Source of the DNA: Astragalus membranaceus
Taxonomy: Eukaryota; Streptophyta; Magnoliopsida; Fabales; Fabaceae
Assembly: GCA_039519185.1 (NCBI GenBank)
Contig: CM076846.1
Span: 189,457,068-189,521,067, forward strand
Length of the DNA stretch: 64,000 nucleotides
Reading direction: 5' to 3'
Part shown: piece after piece, positions 44,706 to 54,590 of the stretch
Layout of the letters: each line of letters opens with the position of its first letter
Position numbering within the stretch: position 1 is the stretch's first letter
Program-made: the position numbers and the translations under genes
The notes under the pieces: model-generated
The model's input: the letters and a program-made list of their open reading frames with translations, nothing else
Told to the model about the DNA's origin: nothing
Databases searched by the model: none

Positions 44706-44935
44706 ACCCCCGTTTGCGCTCCCGTTGGTACCTCCGTTGGCGCTACCATTGACGCCCCCGTTGGTGCTCCCATTTGCGCTCCCGTTGGTGCTCTCGTTGG
44801 CGCTCTTGTTGGCGCTCCCGTAGGCGCTCTCGTTGGCGGTCCAGTAGGCGCTCTCGTTGGCGCTCCCGTTGACGCTCTTGTTGGCGCTCTCGTTGGTGCT
44901 CCCGTTGGCGCTCCCGGCAATGAGATGCCGCTCCC
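44706..44935 (-). repeat. 12-bp minisatellite, second array
   Basis: About 19 units of CTCCCGTTGGCG type. The 12-bp period keeps frames open on both strands (for example GAPTRAPT repeats on the minus strand), which explains the reading frames here without a gene. Confidence 0.85.
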
Positions 44936-45531
44936 GTGCGGCTCACGAAAAAAGAAAATGAGATTTAATTTTTGATATTTTTAGAAAAAATTATTTTGAA
45001 ATTTTTGCTAGAAATATCATTTTTTCCTAATTGGTAGTAGTTAAATTAATTGGATTTATTAGTTTGAGTAGATTATAGTAAATTAAAAAAAGAATTTTTT
45101 AAAGAAAAAAATTACTGATTTTTTAGAAAAAAACTGATTTTTAAAAACAATTATTGATTCTTTTTAAAAAAAAAGAATTTTTAAAAAATTTTCTGATTTA
45201 AAAAATAAAAATAAAATTTAATTACTGATTTTTTAAAAAATAAAAAAAGAAATTAAAAAAATTACTGTTTTTTTTAAATAAAAAAATATTATTATTTTAA
45301 TAAATGTGCGTTACTTTTTTTAGTGGCAACATCTTCTTAGATGGCTAATTCATGTTAGCTTCTTATTTTAATATTCTGCTGTTACTTTTTTGTTCGGTTT
45401 TGTTTTTTTTTTTTAAAGTAGGATTTGATTGAATTGAAAAAAGAGAGAGGGAATTGACAAAAAAATGTTAAAAGCAATCACCAGCTTTTTTGTTGTGGAC
45501 CTGCTGCTTTTTGACTTTTTACTAACAAAAG

Positions 45532-45725
45532 CTGCGTTTTTTTGTCTTTTAGCAAGTATTTTACCCTTAAATTTGGACACGTGGCAATCTTGTAAAGTGT
45601 CTAAAATTGAGATTTTGCTGGCATGTTCTGCGTTTTTTGTCTTTTAGCGAGTATTTTACCCTTAAATTTGGACATGTGGCAATCTTGTAAAGTGTCTAAA
45701 ATTGAGATTTTGCTGGCATGTTATT
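45532..45725 (+). repeat. 97-bp tandem duplication
   Basis: Two units start TGCGTTTTTT(T)GTCTTTTAGC and end GATTTTGCTGGCATGTT, differing at a few sites (GCAAG/GCGAG, ACACG/ACATG). Confidence 0.88.
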
Positions 45726-46123
45726 TTATTATATAGAAAGTAGATAATATAATAATATAATAGCAATAATAATAAATTGATTGTTTTGAGAACTGAGATA
45801 AAACTATCATTTCTCTCTCCAAAACATCTTCTCCAAAGTTTCTTCTTCTACATGTTCCCGCACCTCCATTTCTGCATCTCCAATGACAATTTTATGCAGC
45901 ATCTTCTTCTTTATCTATGTTTTTGTATAACACTGTGAATGTTAAGCCTAACCCGTTTAAACCCACCCGAATAACTCGTAAAACCGTTAAACCGAAACCG
46001 CCATATCTAAAACAGCAGCTGGACAGAAATGGGTTGTTCTTATGACATCACGGTTTGAGTTGGATTAGGCATTTTGAACCCGAATCCGACTAATCCGACC
46101 GATTGTCCAGTCCTACCGCAAAT

Positions 46124-46433
46124 TACTTTGATTCTGCAAGTAGGGTGACAACTGGCAGATAGATGTAAGCGTTTCTACATACAATGTGTTTAGCCTTGTG
46201 GGATACGATTATATGTGTATCACTGACGATAAATTGCTTTGAGGCCACAAACCGACATTTAGGGACGTACTGGACCAAAACATATATGACAGTAGAATCA
46301 TGCAAAGCTAGACCCATCATAGATAAACATGCGTTCGTGTGCCTCATGATTATCTTCATTTTTTGACAGAAACATTAGCATACTCAAGGCTTTGTAAACA
46401 TTCTACGTGCATGTATTCAACATCAATTCAATT
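46124..46433. other. LARD interior, no gene seen
   Basis: 310 bp between the hAT duplication and the CAAAG duplication of the small Tat element. No coding signal. Confidence 0.55.
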
Positions 46434-46438
46434 CAAAG

Positions 46439-46767
46439 TGTTCTGTACCGTATCTCTGGACGTGTATCTGATCTTAGACACAAGGTCTGATCTGAGATAG
46501 TTCGTAGTAAATGGTCTTGATCAACCGAGCTCCGTATCCGATCCGGGGCAGGTGGTACCTGTGAAGACACTCTGACGCTCAAGTCAGCTAGAGAACTGAT
46601 TAGAGGTAAGATTGTAGGAAAGAGTGTGTATCTTAAACATTGCATTGAATGCTTATTTATAGAGTAAAAGAGTGTTGACCTAATGAATCAGAGCCATCAA
46701 ATTTAGCGTCTAGATCTTAGCCGTTGATTAATGGATCTGCTTTTGCTTATGGGCCCAATCCGTAACA
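46439..46767 (-). repeat. 3' LTR of the small Tat element
   Basis: 329 bp, minus strand TGTTACGGATTGGGCCC...GGTACAGAACA. It has a TATA box CTATAAATAAG (+ strand about 46650-46662). At the same place the 5' LTR (about 56975-56985) reads CTGTAAATAAG, so the copy expected to drive transcription has a damaged box. Next to this LTR on the + strand lies the hairpin TCGCC/GGCGA (46785-46799). Confidence 0.88.
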
Positions 46768-46996
46768 GTTGCCCCCAAGTCGGGTCGCCTATGAGGCGAT
46801 CTTGACTTGTAAGCTTGTCCGAGCTTTGTGAAAGTTTTGAATTTGAGGTCGGACCTTTGTGGCGACCTTCTTCAAGGCCGGGCTTATACCTTCGAGGGTG
46901 TCTGCCCCCATCTTTAGAATATCTGGGGTTCTTCAAGGTCGGGCTTATACCTTCGAGGGTTTATGCCCCCAGCCTCAGAGTGTCAGGGAATGAAGT

Positions 46997-47390
46997 GACC
47001 ACCGAGTGACTCGAGGTGTCAGATTAATGTTTCCTTCAAGATAGTTTACTAGGACTCGGCCTAGATCGAACTCGTCCTTCAGGGTAATGGCAGCCTCGAC
47101 CATGTTACAACGTGACCACCTGAGAGACTCGAGGTGTCAGTTTAATGTCGCCTTCAGGACAGTTTACAAGGACTCAGCCTAGATCAAAGGCGTCATTCAG
47201 GGTAATGGCAGCCTCGGCCATGTTAAAACGTGACCACCTGAGGGACTCGAGGTGTCAGTCTAATGTCGCCTTCAGGACAGTTTACTAGGACTCGGCCTAG
47301 ATCGAACTCCTCCTTCAGGGTAATGGCGGCTTCGGCCATGTTAAAACGTAACCACCTGAGGGACTCGAGGTGTCAGTTTAGTGTCGCCTT
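46997..47390 (-). repeat. 118-bp tandem repeat in the small Tat element
   Basis: About three and a half units start GT(G/A)ACCACC(T)GAG near 46997, 47111, 47230 and 47347. They contain AGTTTACTAGGACTCGGCCT, shared in reverse with 28308-28345 of the Tat element. A related pair, GGTCGGGCTTATACCTTCGA, lies just before at 46870 and 46935. Confidence 0.85.
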
Positions 47391-47439
47391 GAAGAAGAGG
47401 AAGTCAGAGACGAGCTGGGCCGAGGGGAACTCTCAGGAC

Positions 47440-48290
47440 AGTAGGAATCATCAGGAGTTCCGATCCTAGGTGGAGTTCCGATCCTGGATGGAGATCCGAT
47501 CTTGGATGGAGTTCTGATCCTGGATGTAGTTTCGATCCTGGATGGAGTTCCGATCTTGGATGGAGATCCGATCTTGGATGGAGTTCCGATCCTAGATGGA
47601 GTTCCAATCTCTCCTGGCTTCTGGAACGTCGCCTCGAAGAAGAGGAAGCCAGAGACGAGGTGGGTCGAGGGAAACCCTAAGACAGTTGGAATCATCTGGA
47701 GTTTCGATCTTGGGTGGAGTTCCGATCTTGGATGGAGATCTGATCTTGGATGGAATTTCGATCCTGGATGAAGTTCCAATCTTTCCTGGCTTCTGGAACG
47801 TCACCTCGAAGAAGAGGAAGCCAGAGACGAGTTGGGCCGAGGGGAACCCTCAGGACTGTAGGAATCATCTGGAGTTTCGATCCTGGATGGAGTTCCGATC
47901 TTGGATGGATTTCCGATTCTAGGTGGAGTTCCGATCCTAGATGGAGTTCCAATCGTTCCTGGCTTCTGGAACGTCACCTCGAAGAAGAGGAAGCCAGAGA
48001 CGAGCTGGGCTGAGGGGAACCCTCAAGACAGTAGGAATCATCTGAAGTTCCGATCCTGGATGGTGTTCCGATCCTGGATGGAGTTCCGATCTTGGATGGA
48101 GTTCCGATCCTTGGTGGAGTTCTGATCCTGGATGGAGTTCCGATCTTGGATGGAGATCCAACTCTAGGTGGAGTTCCGATCCTAGGTGGAGATCCGATCT
48201 TGGATGGAGTTCTGATCCAGGATGGAGTTCCAATTTTGGATGGAAATCCGATCTTGGATGGAGTTCCGATCCTGGATGGAGTTCCAGGGA
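47440..48290 (-). repeat. 18-20 bp minisatellite with 85-bp spacers
   Basis: Runs of (GATCCTGGATGGAGTTCC)-type units are broken four times by a conserved spacer containing CTTCTGGAACGTC(A/G)CCTCG and AGGAATCATC. Units differ mainly as CCTGG/CTTGG/CCTAG and GTTCC/GATCC. Frames over the array are open on both strands because stops are rare in it; no protein family is suggested. Confidence 0.9.
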
Positions 48291-48472
48291 TAGACCTATG
48301 TCGTAAGGTCGGAGCCATTGTCAATCAAGGAGATGTGAGAGGAACTAGAGTACAAGATCCTCCCACTGTGGTTGCCAATGTTCCGTACCGTATCTCTGGA
48401 CTTGTATCTGATCTTAGACACAAGGTCTGATCTGAGATATTTGGTAGTAAATGGTCTTGATCAACCGAGCTC

Positions 48473-50561
48473 TTTAACACCCCATTTCTACCCGGTAAAA
48501 TAATGGAAAATCAGAGTTCATAAAAATCTTTTTCAACAAACAATGGAGTGCCACATTTGCTTCGTGAAAGCAATAGACGAGTTAATTCATTCTTGAAAAA
48601 GATACATAGCGCTTTCGGATGAACCGATAAAACAACCTTTTAGTCTTCAAAATAATTCCTCTTTAATTACTACGCAGCGAATTCATAACAAGTTAATTCA
48701 AATAAACGTGGCGTCTTAACAACTCAAGACAGCTCAAAAACAACGACGTAACAACTTAAAGTTTCAACAACGAAATAACATAGCAACCATATTAAAACGT
48801 GTGTTCATTCCCCCCGAGTGTTACATATCAGAGCGACGACACCGACTCGATCAAATGAAGGTGAACAGCCTTCATTCGTGATTACCTGTACGTTACCAAC
48901 ATCGGGGTAACATTCAAACAGAAGGGGTTAGATATCGCACTATATAATCAGACATATGAAAGACAATATGTAATTCAGGTCATAGCATCAATTCATCATT
49001 TAACAGCAGTCAACATCATCTCAATCACATAGGTATGCAACATGGATGCGGAATGTGACTCAACTCAGGGCCACCGCCCTATAATGCATGTGGTACCATA
49101 ATCCAGCCAATAAATAGAGGCATCAACATCGTAACATCATTTCATCATAATTTGCCAGTCCAGGCCATCGTGTTTTGAGCATAGCTCCATCGTAAAAATA
49201 TGCTATGTATGCGACGCTATGTAAATGCACAACCAATAAACAACGATTACATACATAGCAACGCATCAACATCGGAAATCATCGTTGGCCATAGGCCTAC
49301 AACATACCACCTGACAATAAATAGAGGCAATTCAACTTGGTACACCATCATCAACAATAACTAGCAACTTAGCAACTTTCAACATTTTTGGCAACACATC
49401 AACAACTTAGCAGCTTTCAACATTTTTGGCAACACATCAACAATTTAGCAACTTTCAACATTTTGGCAACCTTGGGCCTAATTACATATTCAACATCAAC
49501 ACATCATTTCAAGCATCAAATGTGAAATTCACGTTTGGGCAGCCAAACTGGCGCCCCTTGGCGCCCATGGCGCCCAGCAACACGATCGGGCAGCCAAACC
49601 GGCGCCCTTGGCGCCCTTGGCGCCCATGGCGCCCAGCAACACAACACGCGACACAGGCAGCCCCACTGGCGCCCTTGGCGCCCACAGCGCCAAAACACTA
49701 CACAGCAACAAGGCAGCCAGGTTTTGGCGCCCATGGCGCCCCTGCGCCAGACACAGCGACAAGGCAGCCAGATTTTGGCGCCCATGGCCCCCCTGCGCCA
49801 GAACACAGCAAGCAACAACAGAAATCGGGCAGCCAATCTTGGCGCCCTTGGCGCCCATGCGCCCAGAACCAGCAACGGGCGGCCAGACTTGGCCCCCTTG
49901 GCGCCCATGCGCCAGGAACACAGCAACATCACGATTGGCGCCCATGGCGCCCAGGACAGAACAACAACCGGGGGGCCAGGTTTTGGCGCCCTTGGTGCCC
50001 ATGCGCCAGGAACCTGCAAGACAGCAACACACAAACAGCAAGATGGCGCCCATGGCGCCCAGCAATATTTCAGGAATGGCGCCCATGCGCCCAGGCAACA
50101 GAACACGCACAGAATGGCGCCCAGGAAGGCGCCCAGCAACATCAAACACGGGACGGCGCCCATGGCGCCCTGCGGCAGAATCAAAAACGGCGCCCATGCA
50201 CAGAGTTTTGGTTCAAAAACATCAACAAGCATGATCACACATCGCCAAATGGCAACAATCATCATCAATCGAAATTAACATCATCATTTAAAGTTCAATA
50301 CCTACAACTAGGGTTTTCTAAACTTAATAACACCTAGGGTTCCATAACCTTCCTACGTAGAGCCATTCATACACCCAATGATAGAGATAGAACCCCACCC
50401 TTACCTTAGCCTTGAAGAATTCGAAGTCTTTGGCTTGCCGTAGCTCTCTCTCCTTCTTCGCGCTGTCCTCTCTCTTCTCTTCTCTCTAATTCCTATTTTT
50501 TGTTCCTTCTAAATGAGCAAAACCCTAAATAATGTCTATTTATACTTTAGTTAATTTTATG
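48473..50561 (-). repeat. 3' LTR of Tekay element, start deleted
   Basis: It matches 54591-56670, but the part equal to 56671-56852 (LTR start) is missing, together with the polypurine tract; the chromodomain code joins it directly at 50561. The first bases on the + strand read TTTAACACCCC where the other copy has TGTAACACCCC. Confidence 0.9.
49535..50205 (+). repeat. GGCGCC-rich array in 3' LTR
   Basis: Dozens of GGCGCC palindromes, mostly as TTGGCGCCCATGGCGCCC and GCGCCCATGCGCC, are separated by A/C-rich spacers (CAGCAACACAACA, CAGGCAGCCA). Because stop codons are rare, long frames exist in several phases on both strands (WRPWRP, APMAPL and similar repeats). None has an ATG-led, complex sequence. 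Confidence 0.93.
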
Positions 50562-50828
50562 AGCCAAATGGCAACAATCCCACGTCATGCTTTCTCCGGC
50601 AGCTCCCAACCAGACTACTTTCACCAAAGCGATCTCCTTGCCTCTTAGAGTCTTCACCTCATGATCCTCGATACGCACAGGCATCGTCTCCACAGTGAGA
50701 TTATCTCGTACTCGCACATCATCCATATGAATTACATGAGATGGATCTGAAATATACTTTCGAAGTTGCGACACATGAAACACATCATGCAAATTCGAAA
50801 GATTAGGCGGTAAGGCCACAGAACACAA
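50562..50828 (-). pseudogene. Tekay chromodomain remnant
   Basis: The minus strand gives VALPPNLSNLHDVFHVSQLRKY, the GPY/F-to-chromodomain linker, then VRIEDHEVKTLRGKEIALVKVVW, the chromodomain start. Chromodomains steer integration toward marked chromatin. The domain is cut after ESMTWD where LTR sequence begins at 50561, so the end of pol, the 3' UTR and the LTR start went in one deletion. Confidence 0.82.
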
Positions 50829-53341
50829 GCCCTCAACAAATCCTCCAACGACTGAATAGTCCTCTCTGACTGACCATCCGTCTGAGGGTGATACGCCGAA
50901 CTCAATCTCAGCTTAGAACCCAACTCCGTTTGCAAACTCTTCCAAAAATCAGACGTAAACCTCGGATCCCTATCCGAAACGACACATAGAGGAACACCAT
51001 GCAGCTTTACAATCTCTCGGATATAAATCTCTGCCAACTTCGGTACTGGATACGTGATGTAAATAGGAACAAAATGAGCCGACTTCGTTAGCCTATCAAC
51101 AATCACCCAAATCGCATCATGACCTCTTGCGGTATTAGGCAATCCCGTCACAAAGTCCATTGAAATACTATCCCATTTCCATTCTGGAACCTCTAACGGT
51201 TGCATCAACCCTGCAGGCTTCTGATGTTCAACTTTCGACTTCTGACAAGTTAAACACGCATACACAAACTGCGCTACATCACGCTTCATCCCTTGCCACC
51301 AAAACAACTTCTTCAAGTCCTGATACATCTTAGTAGCTCCCGGATGAATACTCAACTTACTCCTATGACTCTCTTCAAGAATCGCTTTCCTCATCTCTGC
51401 ATTATCAGGAATACAAATCCTATTACGGAACCTCAACACACCTTGCGCATCCAGCTTGAAATCATTATTCTCCGAATGATCGATCCTAACCATCGAATCC
51501 ACCAGTTTAACATCCAATTTCTGAGCTTCTCTGATACTGTCCAAAAAGCCATTATTAATCTTTAACATTCCCAACCTGACACTCTGCGGTGTCACTTCAC
51601 AGACCAAACTCATATCTCTGAACTGCTCACTTAGTTCCAACTCCTTAACCATCATTGCTGACATGTGTAAGGTCTTTCGACTTAACGCATCAGCCACGAC
51701 ATTAGCTTTTCCTGGGTGATAATTCAACCCGAAATCATAATCCTTCAATAACTCCAACCACCGTCGTTGCCTCATATTCAATTCCTTCTGATCAAACAAA
51801 TACTTCAGACTCTTATAGTCACTAAATACTTCAAATCTAGAACCATAAAGATAATGCCTCCAAATTTTCAACACAAAAACAACTGCAGCAAGCTCTAAGT
51901 CATGCGTAGGATAATTCTTTTCATGAGTCTTCAACTGCCTTGACGCATAAGCAACTACCTTCCCATTCTGCGTAAGCACGCCTCCTAAACCCATCTTGGA
52001 AGCATCACAATACACCACAAAAGACTCTCCCGGATTGGGCAACGTCAAGATAGGAGACGTCGTCAATCTCTTCTTCAATTCGGCGAAACTCTCTTCACAA
52101 CGAGCGTCCCACACAAAAGATTTACCTTTGCAAGTCAGCATAGTTAGCGGAAGTGCTAACTTAGAAAATCCTTCGATGAACCTCCTATAATAACCAGCTA
52201 ACCCCAAAAAGCTTCTAATCTCGGTAGCCGACTTCGGGGCTTCCCACTGCAACACAGCATCTACTTTAGACGGATCCACCGCAATGCCACTACCTGAAAT
52301 GACGTGACCAAGGAAACTCACTTCCTTCAACCAGAATTCACATTTAGACAGCTTTGCATATAACTTCTTCTCTTTCAGGACTTCCAACACTAATCTCAAA
52401 TGCTCTGCATGCTCTTCTTCCGACTTAGAGTAGACCAGAATATCATCGACGAATACCACCACAAACTGATCCAAGTAAGTATGGAAAATACGGTTCATGT
52501 ATTCCATAAATACCCCCGGCGCGTTAGTAACACCAAAAGGCATCACCGAATACTCATAATGCCCATAACGCGTTCTAAAAGCCGTCTTCTGAATATCCTC
52601 ATCTTTCACTTTAATCTGATGATATCCCGACCGCAAATCAATCTTACTAAACACTTGAGCACCCACCAGCTGATCCATCAAATCATCTATCCTTGGAAGT
52701 GGATACTTGTTCTTAACCGTTACCTTATTCAACTGTCTATAATCAACACAGAGCCTCATACTTCTATTTTACTTCTTTACTAGCAACACAGGAGCTCCCC
52801 ACGGCGACACACTTGGTCTCACAAACTTCTTTTCGAGCAAATCCTCAAGCTGCTTCTTCAATTCGGACAATTCAGATGCCGACATCCTGTACGGTGCCAT
52901 AGAAACAAGTCTGGTACCAGGTACAAGATCAATAGCGAATTCCACTTCTCTCTCTGGCGGCACACCTGGAATCTCATCAGGGAAAACTTCAGGAAATTCA
53001 CATACTACCCGCAGCTCTTCAATCACGGCTCGGTTCTCGACAGACATTGACGCCATCAGCGAGAATAACTGGACTTCCTCCCGCATCAACTTCCGCAACT
53101 GACCAGCAGACAACAAACCAGCTTCCTCCTCTTCAGGAGTGGAGAAACTCACAGACTTACTACGACAGTTAATATGCACATGGTTATGCTCTAACCAATT
53201 CATACCTAAGATCACATCCAATCCACTTAACGGCAAACAAATCAGGTCAACAACAAAGTCTCTGTCGAAAGTCAACAAAGAACATTGAGAGCATACAAGA
53301 GAAGTAGTCACCGACCCCTTAGCTGGAGTGTCGAAGACCAT
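50825..53341 (-). pseudogene. Tekay pol: protease, RT, RNase H, integrase
   Basis: 53341-52769 carries the protease remainder (VDLICLPLSGLDVILGMNWL) and RT start (SPWGAPVLLVKK). A TAA replaces a Lys codon at about 52768. 52759-50825 carries RT (MRLCVDYRQLNKVTVKNKYP, VVFVDDILVYS), RNase H (VYCDASKMGLGGVLTQ, DYKSLKYLFDQKELNMRQRRW), the integrase H2C2 finger and its core (D in MDFVTGLP, D in VVSDRDPRF, E in DGQSERTIQ). The match stops after EDLLRACV: the C-terminal third of integrase is deleted (roughly 400 bp judged by family length) and chromodomain-side sequence follows in another frame. Confidence 0.9.
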
Positions 53342-53344
53342 CTC

Positions 53345-54472
53345 TCAATTCATAGAAGACAACGCAAGACCCAATCTTTCAACACAATCAGCAGCAATAA
53401 AACAATGAGTAGCACCGGTATCAACAATAGAAGATAGAGGAATATTATTAATGAAGCATGTACCTCTAATAAGTCCATCTTCTTCGGAAGTCTCTGTCCC
53501 TGCCAAAGCGAACACTTTTCCACTAGCCCGCTCCTTCTTCGGTTTCTGACACTGACTACTGATGTGTCCTCCTTCGCCATAGTTGAAACAAACCACCTCC
53601 TTATGCTCACACCCGGACACCTCATGCCTGATCTTACCGCAACGGAAACACCTCTTCGTCTCAGCTTTGCACGCATTACTCTTATGACCAGCTTTACCAC
53701 ATTTGAAGCACACAATACCAGCATGAGAATCTCCCCCACTAGTCCTCTTGCCCTCAGCGGCTTTCGGTTTACCTTTACCAGCAGGAGTATCATACGGCTT
53801 ACCACGACTCGGATCCTTGCTCCTCTTCTCATTAATGATCTTATAATGAGCATTGTTATCTTCTTCATAGATCCTGCAGCTATCAATCAAATCGGAAAAG
53901 ACGCGGATTTTCTGATACCCAATTGCCTTGTTGATCTCTGGTCGCAACCCGTTCTCAAACTTGATGCACTTCGAGAACTCAGTAGTTGCTTCACTGTAGT
54001 GCGGATAAAACTTAGCCAACTCCACAAACTTAGCAGCACACTCAGTAACCGACAGGTTTCCTTGCTTCAGCTCAAGGAACTCAATTTCCTTCTTACCCCG
54101 AACATCCTCCGGATAGTACTTCCTCATAAACTCCCTACGGAACACAACCCAAGTGACCTCTTCACCTGCAGCTACCAACCTTTGACTAGTCTCTAACCAC
54201 CAGTCATCAGCTTCTTCTGCCAACATATGAGTACCATAACGAACCTTCTGCGCTGGAGTGCAGTCCATCAAACGGAAGATCCTCTCCATCTCCTTCAGCC
54301 AAGCCAGCGCTCCATCAGGATTATACTTGCCTTTGAAATTAGGCGGATTCTCCCTTTGAAAGGTTACCAAACTACGAGACCCAGCATTTTCACCAACGTT
54401 TTGCTGACCTTCCACGGCCTGAGCCATAGCAGCCAAAGCAGCAGCGATAGCAGCATCGTTCCTTCCAGCCAT
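53345..54472 (-). pseudogene. Tekay gag and protease start
   Basis: 375 residues from ATG 54472, about 100 bp downstream of the primer-binding site. The gag core (about 45-210) includes WLKEMERIFRLMDCTPAQKV and FREFMRKYYPEDVR. Three zinc knuckles follow (CFKCGKAGHKSNAC, CFRCGKIRHEVSGC, CFNYGEGGHISSQC); the third has Y for its second Cys. Next comes the protease site VDTGATH (about 350). A TGA at 53342-53344, probably from GGA, ends the frame inside the protease; the polyprotein would continue. Confidence 0.88.
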
Positions 54473-54590
54473 CTCAACTAATCACTACAACATAAACAAC
54501 AGTGAGAACTAATTGACAATACTTGATCGTCAATGACACAATAACTTGACAACTTGGCCGGACAGACCGAAACTGCTCTGATACCACTAA

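Larger units (their letters stand above)
43104..46115. mobile_element. Non-autonomous hAT element (TAGGGGTGGACAA ends)
   Basis: The 8-bp duplication CCGCAAAT is at 43096-43103 and 46116-46123. The ends are TAGGGGTGGACAA and the complement of TAGGACTGGACAA, with similar subterminal GAACCGTGA/GAACCCGAAT composition. Its 3 kb carries no transposase. It holds two 12-bp minisatellites, a Mutator-type MITE, AT-rich filler and a 97-bp tandem duplication. Confidence 0.78.

Noticed and set aside
47378..48430. Many overlapping frames over the 18-20 bp minisatellite
   Set aside because: Open on both strands because the unit has few stops; no protein-like composition.
49426..50337. 303-residue frame (and 55540-56448) on the + strand over the GGCGCC arrays
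   Set aside because: It starts at TTG, is antisense to the Tekay element and low in complexity, and similar frames exist in other phases on both strands. Only the shared LTR origin explains its presence twice.
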